NCBI GenBank assembly: GCA_037176725.1 | Contig: JAZBRS010000026.1 | Span: 102,903,501 to 102,967,500 of the forward strand | Length of the DNA stretch: 64,000 nt | Source of the DNA: Posidonia oceanica | Lineage: Eukaryota; Streptophyta; Magnoliopsida; Alismatales; Posidoniaceae | Reading direction: 5' to 3' | Shown here: piece after piece, positions 43,675 through 53,414 of the stretch | Position numbering within the stretch: position 1 is the stretch's first letter | Layout: every line of letters starts with the position of its first letter | Made by a program: the position numbers and the translations under genes | Notes under the pieces: generated by a model | What the model was told of the DNA's origin: nothing | Seen by the model: only the letters and a program-made list of their open reading frames with translations | The model's database searches: none

Positions 43675-44353
43675 ACCCTCAGTCGGTCCAACTTCCAAAT
43701 TTGGTCAAGAAATGAAGAACATTCAAGTTGCTGATACTTAAAGCTTAATAAGGGATGACAATGACGTTTTGAACTGGAGAAAAAGCGTTTGGCTCAAAGT
43801 GAGAGGTCCTAGATAGAACAAAGAGTTTCTAATAACGACCTAATGCAACGGACTACACTACTATGAAGGGAGTGCCAAAACGGGATATCTACACCTATGT
43901 GCTCAGCAACACTGCCTATGTTCCAAACCGGGCGAACCCTGGTTCGTAAGAACTCCAGACAGTAAATATCACTGCCCTAATGTAAATGCAGGTGATAAAA
44001 CAAAACACCGATAAAATCATGCAATGCAAGTGTACGACATGCAAAAGGGAAAGAAAACAAGGACGGAAAAGCCAAATAAAACCACACGATGCGAGTGTAA
44101 AACAAGCAAAGGAGAAAGAAAACGGATACGATAAACCAAGTGAAAACCACACGATGCAAGTGTATGACATGCAAAGGGGAAAGAAAACCAACGTGGAAAA
44201 CCACGGGAAAGCGGGCGATACAAGGCGTAAAACCGAAAACAGGGGTCCGGCAGCATGCATGGGTGTCAAGGCATGTGTCGAAGGCAATAAAATGCGGAAA
44301 GCGATGGCCAATACAAAATCGACGCTTTAAAATAGTGTTCAGCCAACTGTAAG

Positions 44354-44410
44354 TGTTGGACGCAACAATTACCTGCATCCTATGTTGGACGCAGGACAGA
44401 CAGCGTCCAA
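44354..44410 (-). repeat. Palindromic pair 1 in X
   Basis: GTTGGACGC/GCATCCTAT, then GTTGGACGC/GCGTCCAAT, in 29 and 28 bp. Confidence 0.75.
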
Positions 44411-44601
44411 TACTTAAAGAAGGAAAACCTGCAGAAACCATGCAATTTTGGAAAACAAGCATTCTAGATGTATGAATGCGATGCAAATGCAATAAAGCAG
44501 TAGAAGACATGTATATCATGCAAAGCAATCAAGGTAAACAGCCAAAGGAAAGATTTAATGGCATGGTGCAAGCATGGAACATGATTTAAGCAAAGCAGAG
44601 T

Positions 44602-44659
44602 GTTGGACGCTAGGGTACACAGCGTCCAACACAGGATGCTGGTGCACTCTGCGTCCAAC
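44602..44659 (-). repeat. Palindromic pair 2 in X
   Basis: First unit has perfect arms GTTGGACGC and GCGTCCAAC in 29 bp. Second unit ACAGGATGC/GCGTCCAAC, 29 bp. Confidence 0.8.
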
Positions 44660-44832
44660 AAAGGGGCAGACTGAAGCATAAAGAAATGCATGCAAACTGA
44701 TAGAGAGAACATTAAGGCATACATTCAAGTTGTTTTGAATGGGCTAGGGTTAAGCATACATACATGGATCACATAAAAATCCAAAAAGAAAAGCATTTAC
44801 AAAGCATACATAAGGAAAGACACAACCAGTGT

Positions 44833-44890
44833 GTAGGACGCAAGCACCACCTGCATCCTATGTAGGACGCCAGCAATACCTGCGTCCAAC
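44833..44890 (-). repeat. Palindromic pair 3 in X
   Basis: Two 29-bp units, GTAGGACGC/GCATCCTAT and GTAGGACGC/GCGTCCAAC. Confidence 0.75.
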
Positions 44891-45061
44891 ACAAAGGAAG
44901 GCAAGGACATGGAGAAATCTGCATAAACCCCTGATAAAAAACCATAAAACTTGACAACAGTTGTTATAAGGGCTAAGCACGATCATGCAAGCACAGATCA
45001 AGCAAACACAAGAGATAATAGCTTCATGCAAGTATTAAGGCATAAGTAGCTAAGCAGAAAC

Positions 45062-45119
45062 ATAGGACGCAGAGTACATCTACGTCCAACATAGGATGCA
45101 GAGTGTATCTGCGTTCAAC
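45062..45119 (-). repeat. Palindromic pair 4 in X
   Basis: Two 29-bp units, ATAGGACGC/ACGTCCAAC and ATAGGATGC/GCGTTCAAC. Confidence 0.75.
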
Positions 45120-45443
45120 ACAGAAAAGAGGCATATCAAGCTGCAAGGAAGAACTGAGCTCAGAGACCACTTAAATATGCATGCAAGCTATTGAAAGCGG
45201 GCTAAACCAAGGCATGCAACATAGATCAAGCAAGTATCCTAAAATAGAACATTTTAAGAGGCATGTATAGGGAAATAAGGGAGCATACACTCATGTAAAC
45301 CAACATGCAACCTTAAAAGGGAACTTGCAACCTTGAAAATAGTAGCCATAGAGCCCAATCATCACTACACATGCATGGAGCAAGTATTCAACTCAAAAGA
45401 AAGCAACACTCAAGCATGGAAGCATGTGTAAACAAGCAGAGCA

Positions 45444-45501
45444 ATAGGATGCTAGACACACCAGCGTCCAACATAGGACACAGTATGTTCCAGCGTCCAA
45501 C
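45444..45501 (-). repeat. Palindromic pair 5 in X
   Basis: Two 29-bp units, ATAGGATGC/GCGTCCAAC and ATAGGACAC/GCGTCCAAC. Confidence 0.75.
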
Positions 45502-45692
45502 AAAGGGAAACAGCATGATGATCTAAAGCAAGAAACATAGATCCAAACTAGGATAAAAACTTGATACTAAACATACCATGGCATCTGTAAGCATAAAAGG
45601 AAGCATGTAACATAAACTCACAGAGAAGCAACCAAACCATAGCAACATGGAAGCAAAAATGATGCAAAGTAAAATAAAAGACCTACAGGGTT

Positions 45693-45749
45693 GTTGGACG
45701 CTGCCTCAGGGCATGTCCAACGTTGGATGCACCAAGGTGTGCATCCAAC
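45693..45749 (-). repeat. Palindromic pair 6 in X, with paired change
   Basis: The second unit (45722-45749) has perfect arms GTTGGATGC and GCATCCAAC. Relative to the usual arms both sides changed and still pair. Confidence 0.8.
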
Positions 45750-46575
45750 AGGTCAGGAAGTTTCTCGGCCAAGATCAGTGGCCAAATCAACCAAAAATCT
45801 CAAAAAAACTAGCTAGGAAGCTAGAGTGAATGACGACGAGCATGTCCATGTGCTCGGTGCCAGAAATGGGTGGGTGGATTGCTCCACACACCTCCTCCTC
45901 GCAGCTGGAAAGCCAAGGCGGGGGGATGTGTGTGCTGTGCTAAGACACGTAAAAACTATCTTATCATGCTACCACATGCATGTGCAAGCTAGGAGTGAAG
46001 AAAGCCTACCTGGTCGTGGCTTGCAGAGGAGTGTTTGCACTCGGTCGGCAACACGGAGAATGGTGGCAGCTGAACTCCGACGAGCACTCTGGGCGCAAGG
46101 GAAGGCTGGGGAGCTTGGCTGAAGGTCGGGGAGTGTTCGTGGGAGCTCACTCAAGGTCGCACAAGCTCTGGTTTTTCTCACAAATGGGTGTGGTGATCTG
46201 CAGATGGCGGTGAAGTGTTGGTTTTGTTGGGGTTCCTCTAGTAATGGCAGCAGCGTTGCAGAGGCTTTGGCAGGGCTTGGCAGGGGTCGTGGTGAGTGGG
46301 GAGGCCACGAGGAATGTCAGGCGAGTAAGTGTGGTGTGTCAGGAGGTCACGAAAGTCTTGGTGGTGGGAGGACGCAAGCGGCCATGACAGTGAGGGCGGT
46401 GAGAGCTGAAGACGTGTCAGCGGAGGTAGGGACGTCGTGGCAGCGAGTAAGTGGGCTTGGGGCCTAGCAGGTGGCCGTAGTGAGGTGAGGGGACGGATAG
46501 TAAGTGAGGTTTGGGCGGGAGGAAGGACGGAAGCGGTGAGCCAGAGGTGGCCGTTGCCGCTGCAACTCCCGACTC

Positions 46576-46633
46576 GTTGGACGCTAGCACAGAGCACGTT
46601 GAACGTTGGACGCTACCAATGCCAGCGTCCAAC
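46576..46633 (-). repeat. Palindromic pair 7 in X
   Basis: The second unit has GTTGGACGC and GCGTCCAAC in 29 bp; the first has a changed right arm (ACGTTGAAC). Confidence 0.8.
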
Positions 46634-46833
46634 GAGCCCAAGAGGAGAAATGTTTAAGTTAGGCTTGGCTTTGGTTTGAAACTTGGGTTAAGGTTTAGGT
46701 TGAGGTTTGGTGATGTTTTAGGATGGGTTTTAGGATTTGAATGGGGTTTGAGTGGAAATGGGCTATCCTAGAGTCCGAGCAAGCTTGCAGGAAGGTCCAC
46801 CATCTTCCAGGTTGTCAAAATGGGGTGTCTACA

Positions 46834-49258
46834 GATACTATACAAGTGTGTTTTCATTTGCAGCAGGATTCGCGGGCGGTGTCGGTTGGTGAACGCGCGA
46901 GATCCAAGTTTTATGAGGAAAAGCAGACACTGTGTATCTTTTCCTCGGCTTTAAATTTCTGTAGTTTTTCCTTATTCGCACCTCACATTTCTTCTTCTTC
47001 TTCTTTCTCTTCTCTCTTCTCTCTCTCTCTCTCTCCCTCCAGTAACTCTTTCGCACCCCTCCCCTCCTCCACTCCCCTTCTCCTCCCCTGCTTCCCTCCT
47101 CCCTCCCCCCCAATCTCTCTCTGCAACCTCCTCTCCCTCTCGTTCCCCTCTCCCCCACACTCCACTCTCCACTCTCCCTCCCCACCATCTCCCCTCCCTT
47201 CCCTTCCCATCTCCTCCCCCCTCTCTCCCCCTCCCCTACATCTCTCCCTCTCCCCCCTCTCGGTCGTGCCCTAATCCCTGGCTGGCGCGAGCTCCACCTC
47301 CTCCCCTCACCCACCTCTTCCTCGCCGATCTCCCCTCCTCCTCCTCCTCCCTTCCCTCTCCACTTCCCCTTCCCCCCCATTTCCTCTCCCTCTCATTTTT
47401 CCCCCTTTTTTTGGTTCGGCAATGGCCACTGGTGGCGATGCGCGGTGGCATGCAACGACGGTGCGCCGGACTCCGATCTTCATCCCGGTGGAGTGGCGAG
47501 CCCGAGTGCAGCATGTGGGACTTGGAGTCGGCGATGGGTCGCTGAGTCGCGAGGTGGATCGCCGGAGAACAGTGATTTTCTCACTATTCCCAAGGTACAC
47601 ATCCCACCTCCTTGCTCCAAATAGCTAAAAAATTATAGAATTAAGCTCCTTGCTATGAATTGAATGTTATGGTAGTGGTTTGGTAATTTTTAGAGAATTA
47701 TATGGATTTTTGGCCGTATTTATTTGGCTTCTATTGAGATTATGCATGTACTATGGTTTTATGGGTTTTCTGTGAGCTATGATCCTCGGATTGGCATGAT
47801 TCTTGTGTGGTTGTGTTCCTTATTGAATTCTGGTCATTTCGGTATATAGCATGTATTTGTTGGTGTTTTGTGTAGGTTTTGGGATCCAAAACGGATCCCC
47901 CCTTTGTTCCGCTACAGACTCTAGTTCGGCATGCCGAAATGGGTTCGGCATATCGAAACTGGGTCTGAGATGTTTCTCAGCCCCATTTTGTGGGGCCGGG
48001 GGGGGCTTGCTTAAGGTTTTGATTATGCTTTTAATTGTGTTTAACCATGCTTATGCCTATGATGGTTTGGTGGCTTGTTAGAGATTCTTAGTAATGATTT
48101 TTGGATAATTATGGAAATGTTTTCAAAGAGGTTTTCTGAGGAAAAATATAATTGCTTTGCAAAAGATTTGCCGAGGTTTTTCTATGGCCGAAACCTAGGA
48201 GTTGTGTGGTCTAGACCCAGGGATGCGACGGCACTCCAAGTGTGTTGCACACTTCGCCTAGGCTGAGGTTTGGGGTTCGGGGTGCCGCCCGTACCTAGCA
48301 GTATCATGGCAGTGGACTTGGGAGGTATGATACTCTTACGTAGCTAGGCGTTATACCCTAATCGCTACGAACACTAGGACTCGCCTTTTTGTTTTGGGGT
48401 GCTGGCTAAGCCTAGGGGTGAGGAGCCTCTAGTGGTCAGAGCATTGAGTTTGTGGACGTCGATTGTTGCGTGCCTTGTGGTCTTGCCCCGATTGTGGACA
48501 GCTTTCCCAGGTGGGGATCGCTTTTTGAGGCTTCTCTGGTGTGAGAATGTCGTGACGGGCACGCTCCCCCACAGGACAGGTGTCCGTGGCTGTGCAGTGC
48601 GTGCGGGGGTGAGTCCCTGACTACTACTTGAGGCCAGCTCGATTGTTGGGCACCAGGCAATGCGACTAGTTGTTTCTTTTGTACCCGTTTGGGCTGTGCT
48701 TGGTTTGTTTTGGTAGTATTGGGCCTAGAGCTTTGCCTGTTTTGTGGCTTGTTGGCTTTTGCCAAGTTTTGGCCACATTAGGCCTAGAGTTTTCCGCCTT
48801 TTTGCGGCATTGTGTTTTCGACTGAGTTTTGGGCCAGTGGGCCCCACTTTGAGAAATATGGGATTGTTTTACATCTGGTTTCCCAGTTTAGCTTATTGGG
48901 CTTTGGGAATGGTGTTTTATTATTATAAAATGATTATGTGGGCCTGGATTTGGGGTTTTGACTAGTTTGACGCCTTATTGTGGTTTTATGCTGGTTGTCT
49001 CATGATTTTTGCGGGGTGTGTGCTGGGTGACAATTTCTAGTTAGTCACGTGTCTTTTATTGTGTTTTTAGTTGCAAGTGCAGATGGTTAGCTGGTTTGGG
49101 ATCATAGAGCATATAGTCGGAGTCACGTAGCTGTCCACTGCAGGTTCCTGGCACAGATTCTTGTTGTTTGGTCCATAGATAATTGTAAATGTTATAATTA
49201 TTTAAGTTTTAATTTGTTTGGATTTTGGAATGTGTTGGTAGTGACTCGGGTCGTTACA
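46834..49258 (+). mobile_element. Element T: LTR of a chromovirus-like element (start not in place)
   Basis: The sequence ends GGTCGTTACA at 49258, immediately before a Met-type primer site, so it is the 5' LTR of the gag at 49433. Its start is not present: 46834 abuts X, which probably inserted into this LTR. It holds a long pyrimidine-rich tract (46990-47400), a perfect 14-bp palindrome TTCGGCATGCCGAA at 47925-47938, and T/G-rich sequence to the end. No gene was recognised; the ORF at 46741-47274 is low-complexity. Confidence 0.7.
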
Positions 49259-49262
49259 GAAC

Positions 49263-49282
49263 TGGTATCAAAGTGCAGGTTC
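49263..49282 (+). other. Primer-binding site of T (initiator Met type)
   Basis: TGGTATCAAAGTGCAGGTTC differs from the common plant TGGTATCAGAGC site at few positions, and stands four bases after the LTR. Confidence 0.8.
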
Positions 49283-49432
49283 ACTAGGTTGCACTAGCCT
49301 AGGGGTGTTCAGTCTAGTGACTCCATAGGATTTGCATATCATGGTTGAGTCTGCACTTGTCGGCTTTCTATCATATATTGTTGTTTGTCTTATTGACTGT
49401 GGTGTATGTTGTTGTTCCTCTTCTGTTACAGA

Positions 49433-50075
49433 ATGCCTCCCCGTGGTCGTAAGAAGGATAAGGCACGTGCTGCAAAGCCCAACTCTCGGGAGGAGAGCGG
49501 ATGGCAGGGCGAGCGGACTGAGTTGCGGAGCTGGATGCACGGAATCTCTCATGTTTTTGGCAAGGGCGGCTCTAGTAGATCGCCTAGCGGAGATCCGTGG
49601 CTACGCCAGTTGAGCAAGCTTCACTCGCCGACGTTCAAGGGAAAATGTGCTCCTGAGGAATGCGAGGCATGGCTGTGGTGGATCGAGAAGTTCCTGAATA
49701 GCATGGCGTGCCCGACTGAGCATTGGGTGCAATTGGCCTCGTTTCAGCTGGAAGGAGATGCTGATGATTGGTAGACAGCCACAAGGCGGCTGTAGTTTCA
49801 GGATTCTATAACGGTCGACTACAAGTGGAAGGACTTTGAGGCAGCTTTCCACGAGAAGTACTTCCCGAGCCATGTGAGGAATAGATTTGACCGAGAGTTT
49901 TGGAATCTCCAACAAGGTAGCATGACTGTGGCGGAATATGAGGCTACGTTTGCTCAGTTGGAGAGGTTTGCCCAAGCCTTCGACACTGAAGAGAGGCGGG
50001 CGAATAGATTTCTGGAGGGCCTTCAACCCAGCTTGAGGATGAAGGTGATGGGCTGCCGATGCACGACGGTAGCTG
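49433..50075 (+). pseudogene. Gag fragment of element T (chromovirus, Tekay/Del-like)
   Basis: Start MPPRGRKKDK is typical of chromoviral gag. The gag domain follows (FKGKCAPEECEAWLWWIEKF; later FWNLQQGSMTVAEYEATF, RFLEGLQPSLR). Stops at 49772 (a TGG-to-TAG type change after DDW) and 49793 (CAG to TAG) lie in one otherwise continuous frame. The insertion of P at 50076 cuts it before the zinc knuckle. The rest of T must lie beyond the window to the right of B. Lineage within the chromoviruses is inferred from the motif style only. Confidence 0.8.
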
Positions 50076-50235
50076 TTGTAGATACCCCGTTTTGGCACTC
50101 CATTCATGGTAGTGTAGTCTGTTGCATTAGGTAACCTCTAGAAGCTCTTTGCCCAGCTCAAGTACTCTCATCTAACTTATTGACACTTGTCCCCGTGATT
50201 GAGAGGCCAGAATTGGCAAGTTTGCATTTGAGTGT

Positions 50236-50293
50236 GTTGGACGCTGGATACCCTAGCGTCCAACGTTGGACGCTGTGAATCATGGCGTCCAAC
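50236..50293 (+). repeat. Palindromic pair 1 in LTR of P (2 x 29 bp)
   Basis: Two adjoining 29-bp units, both with arms GTTGGACGC and GCGTCCAAC around 11 bases. The first can extend to a 10-bp stem. Confidence 0.88.
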
Positions 50294-50466
50294 AACCTGA
50301 TTTTCTGTTTCCCCAAACTTGCCATATTTGGTTGAAATCAAATTTCGTGCTTTGCCTCCACTAAAGGTTCTTTGACCAGTCAAGGCCTTAATTGGCTTTA
50401 ATGATCACTAATCAGCCACCTATTGAGGAATATTCTTTGATCCTGGCATCTTTGCCTCGGAGGGTC

Positions 50467-50524
50467 GTTGGACGCTATGAGTTCCAGCGTCCAACGTTGG
50501 ACGCTGTAACGGTCAGCGTCCAAC
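50467..50524 (+). repeat. Palindromic pair 2 in LTR of P (2 x 29 bp)
   Basis: Both units have perfect arms. The second pairs over 11 bp (GTTGGACGCTG with CAGCGTCCAAC, 7-base loop). It stands about 65 bp upstream of the TATA box. Confidence 0.88.
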
Positions 50525-50587
50525 ACTTTTGAAACAGGAAAGTTGCTGACTTGGCCTTTGTGTCCTTATTTGTTCCTCCCCTGCTTC

Positions 50588-50594
50588 TATAAAA
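50588..50594 (+). promoter_or_regulatory. TATA box of P's LTR
   Basis: CTTCTATAAAAGTAGGGG, shared with M. Transcription would start about 30 bp downstream, making 50076-50615 roughly U3. Confidence 0.7.
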
Positions 50595-51338
50595 GTAGGG
50601 GTACCCCCACTAGGTTAGAGGACGGATTTAGGACGGATGGAGGATGGATTTAGGACAGATTGAGAAGGGATTTTTGAGGATTTTCTTGAGAGAGAAACAC
50701 AATTTTAGAAGAATTATTGAGAGCAAGTAGAAAGTGTTTTAAGCCTGAATCTCGAGAGAAGTTATGTGGAGAAAGAGTTTTGAGAGAGCTTGAGTTCTCC
50801 TCTGTCGTCAGTGACATCATGTCGACACCTCTTGCATTCCGTGCATAGATAAAAATGGGGCTCTCTTTAGTTTTCCTTTTCTTTTCATATCTTATGTTTA
50901 AATTCGTAGTATAGCAAAGCATTTTAATTTCATATATTGTTGTAGCTAGGCATAGTCATACTTAGTTGCAACCGGAGGGATAAAACCCCTCGGGTAAGTA
51001 TTCCTCCTTTCATTTTTTGTTAATTTTCAATTTGCTTTGAATCATATACTACACTTTATTAATCTACATCTTTAAAATCTGTTTTGCAAGGAAAAGAAGA
51101 AACTCACCAAACACGGGCACCCTTGGGCAACGCAGGCGTTGTCCCAAGATAGCAGAACCCACAACCATATCACATCTCCCAAGGCGTCTTGAGGGCCAAC
51201 GAAAGCAAACCAAGAGTGGCGATCACACCAATTCTGTCACCTGTGGAGTGACGGAGTTGGATATAAAAAAGGGACAATGAGGAAGCACCAAATAGACACA
51301 ACAAGCTTCTCCTAACCAAAAACCCCATATCCACAGAT

Positions 51339-51358
51339 TGGCGATCATGGTGGGGTGG
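51339..51358 (+). other. Primer-binding site of P
   Basis: TGGCGATCATGGTGGGGTGG, three bases after the LTR. Same site as in M and similar to C. Confidence 0.65.
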
Positions 51359-51569
51359 CTAAAAGTGCCCCCGTGTTAGGTGAGTATTCTCTTCTTCTTC
51401 GTACTTTTCTTTTGCAACTCTTATTTAATTTTTGCTGAATTTTTCGGGGTCGTGGCGAAATTCCTTCTAGTGTTTTGAGGCACCACGACCCTCTTAGTAT
51501 TTGTTCTTTATTTATGCACTTAAAAACATGCTTCTATCTCTTATTTAAATAAGTTTGTTCTGTTAGTAC

Positions 51570-51627
51570 GTTAAAAGTTGTGCTAGGCAGTGTCCAACAT
51601 AGGACGCAGTCTATTCCATCGTCTTAC
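51570..51627 (+). repeat. Palindromic pair in leader of P (decayed)
   Basis: Two 29-bp units, GTTAAAAGT/GTGTCCAAC and ATAGGACGC/TCGTCTTAC. Confidence 0.6.
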
Positions 51628-51805
51628 ACCTCTAGCCAGTTTTCTGTTTTTCCCTGCAATTTCTTCTGTTAGGTTTTTATATGTTGAAAAATGCATGCAA
51701 CCACCCCTTTCTTTTGTTCTGATTCTCGGGAATAAAGGGGTGTTTGACTAAAAAAAAAATTTCTCTTGTTTTAGTTTTCTGAAAAAAAATATCTCCTGTT
51801 TGTGT

Positions 51806-51863
51806 ATTGGACGCTAATATGCAATGCGTCTTACATAAAACGCCACCATTTGTTGTGTCTTAC
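51806..51863 (+). repeat. Palindromic pair in leader of P
   Basis: Two 29-bp units, ATTGGACGC/GCGTCTTAC and ATAAAACGC/GTGTCTTAC. Confidence 0.65.
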
Positions 51864-52576
51864 ATATCTGGACAGGATTCATTCTGTTGTTAAAATCTTT
51901 CTTTGTTTTCTTTTTATAATTGACCCAAGGAACGAGGTGTGAGGTGATTAGCTCTGCCGTAGGGACCAGAGCCTTAATATTTGGGTGCTTTTCAAAAATC
52001 CAAATAAAAATCGAGTTTTCCGTGTGACTTGTATGGCCATTGATTGGGAACTAATTTGATTGTGTCTTTTCTTGGATTACACAAAATAACCACTTAAATC
52101 CTGAGCACCTCTGTTGCAAAGGACTTAAGAGAGGTGTTTGTGTTGTCACTTGCTTTCACAAGGGGCACTCTTCTTTCCCTTGCTCTGTGTGAAAGTAAGT
52201 TAGAATCCCAAGTCTAGATTTATATTCCTTCCCCCCCTTTTGGTGGTTTGTTTATCTTGATTATTATTGTGTTAATACACAAGAGACCCGATCAATTCTG
52301 AGTACGCTGGGCTCTACGTCTACAAGGTAGGGACCTAAGTGTATTCAGGTTCCCCAAAGATTCTCAGGAGTTGAGATAGGGGCAGTACCAAAGAAGAGAA
52401 ATATTTTGTCCTGTTTGTGAAGATCCATAGACAACCCACGAAGGCAAGCCATACCCAAGCCTTAAGGAACCCTGAGAGTCACGCAGGTTTAAAACACTAA
52501 TAACAAAGTGAAATTCAAAAATCAAAACTTTAATCGTTGTTTGAAAGTGTTTCTGTACAGCTCTCTGTTACAGGGT

Positions 52577-52633
52577 GTTGGACGCTATATCTATCTGCGT
52601 CCTACGTTGGACGCAGCCTGGAGTGCGCCCAAC
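52577..52633 (+). repeat. Palindromic pair in leader of P
   Basis: GTTGGACGC/GCGTCCTAC (29 bp) and GTTGGACGC/GCGCCCAAC (28 bp). Confidence 0.75.
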
Positions 52634-52859
52634 ACATTGTTTGTTTATTCCTTTTATTGTTTGGTTATTTTGTGGAATTATTGAATGATGTAGGATGAAT
52701 GTTTGAACTGGGGTTGTAAATAGGTCATTTGAGCTTTATTTTTGAGTAATTTTCTTTTCTTAGAAGCTTGTATTAGGCTATACAAGACCTTTTGTAACTC
52801 TTGTTTCTTTTCTTTCTTTTGTCTACCAAAGTGTAAGCATTGTAATGTTTTCCCTTTAC

Positions 52860-52980
52860 TAGTAAAAAGAGAAAGAGAAAAGTCAAAAATCAGTAAAAAA
52901 AAAATGAGAGAAAAATCAGAAAAGGAAAAAGGAAAAAAGAAAAAAAAAGAGAAAAAAAAAGAAAAAAGAAGAAAGAAAGT
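52860..52980 (+). repeat. Purine tract in leader of P
   Basis: About 120 bp almost only A and G (AAAAAGAGAAAGAGAAAAG and so on). It stands about 430 bp before gag. Confidence 0.75.
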
Positions 52981-53089
52981 CCTTGTATGGTCCTGTGATC
53001 CTCAAGAACACAGGATTTTGTTCATCAAGAAATATCTATCAAAGTAGCATTTGGCAGTACAAAGATCAGTTCATCAAACAACTTGAAGT

Positions 53090-53147
53090 GTTGGACGCTA
53101 TAATTCAGAATGTCCAACATTGGACGCTATCATTATCAGCGTCCTAC
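53090..53147 (+). repeat. Palindromic pair in leader of P
   Basis: Two 29-bp units, GTTGGACGC/ATGTCCAAC and ATTGGACGC/GCGTCCTAC. Confidence 0.75.
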
Positions 53148-53309
53148 ACTGCCATTTTACTTCGGAGCCAATCAGCGCATTAGTTGCTTGCCATTTGCCA
53201 AGATTATATCTAAAAATACAATGAGTGTGTTCTAGGGAGTTGTGGTAGTCATTTCTGCATAGTCAAGCATTGATTGCATTGATTAAACCAACCAATAGAA
53301 GACAGGGGT

Positions 53310-53367
53310 GTTGGACGCTATCTAATATTGCGTCATACATTGGACGCTGCTAGTATCTGCGTCCTAC
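53310..53367 (+). repeat. Palindromic pair just before gag of P
   Basis: Two 29-bp units, GTTGGACGC/GCGTCATAC and ATTGGACGC/GCGTCCTAC, ending 47 bp before the gag ATG. Confidence 0.75.
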
Positions 53368-53414
53368 AATTACTATAACTGAACTTAAGCAGAAGTGAAG
53401 AAAAGCTGAGCCAA

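Larger units (their letters stand above)
39991..43893 (-). mobile_element. Element M: Tat-like element, 5' part only, minus strand
   Basis: It consists of an LTR (42590-43893), primer site, leader and first third of gag, cut off at 39990 by element C. The rest must lie left of the window. LTR ends, primer site, leader and gag match element P (50076-54864) on the other strand, so M and P are one family. Confidence 0.88.
42590..43893 (-). repeat. 5' LTR of element M (1304 bp)
   Basis: Minus-strand start TGTAGATATCCCG at 43893, end ATATCCACA at 42590. Homologous over its length to P's LTR (1260 bp). It carries a TATA box (43289-43295), a CAGGTGAGTTT donor-like site near 42968, a palindromic pair (43360-43415) and a palindromic triplet (43591-43674). 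Confidence 0.87.
43894..46833 (-). mobile_element. Element X: Ogre-like LTR fragment, minus strand
   Basis: The right end is TGTAGACACCCC on the minus strand (46833), as in B. The left part (43894-43982) matches the conserved LTR block of A and B. The rest is C/A-rich sequence unlike A's. M cuts it at 43893/43894, so the LTR's 3' end is lost from view. No polypurine tract or internal sequence follows 46833, so this is the outer end of the element and the right side is its target (element T). It carries three diffuse repeats with GACATGCAAAAGGGAAAG at 44030-44190 and seven palindromic pairs. Confidence 0.75.
50076..51335 (+). repeat. 5' LTR of element P (1260 bp)
   Basis: Starts TGTAGATACCCCG, ends CCCCATATCCACA. 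It contains two palindromic pairs in U3, a TATA box at 50588, and a CGGGTAAGTATT donor-like site near 50994. The last part (51118-51335) matches the end of M's LTR. Confidence 0.87.
51359..53414 (+). other. Leader of element P
   Basis: No gene. It holds a donor-like site TTAGGTGAGT (GT at 51380), five palindromic pairs, a purine tract (52860-52980) and an acceptor-like AACTTAAGCAG ending at 53392, 22 bp before the gag ATG. If spliced, nearly the whole leader with its palindromes would be removed. Confidence 0.6.

Noticed and set aside
46741..47380. ORFs of 177-180 codons on both strands in the LTR of T
   Set aside because: Low-complexity Ser/Pro or Arg/Glu sequence from a pyrimidine tract.
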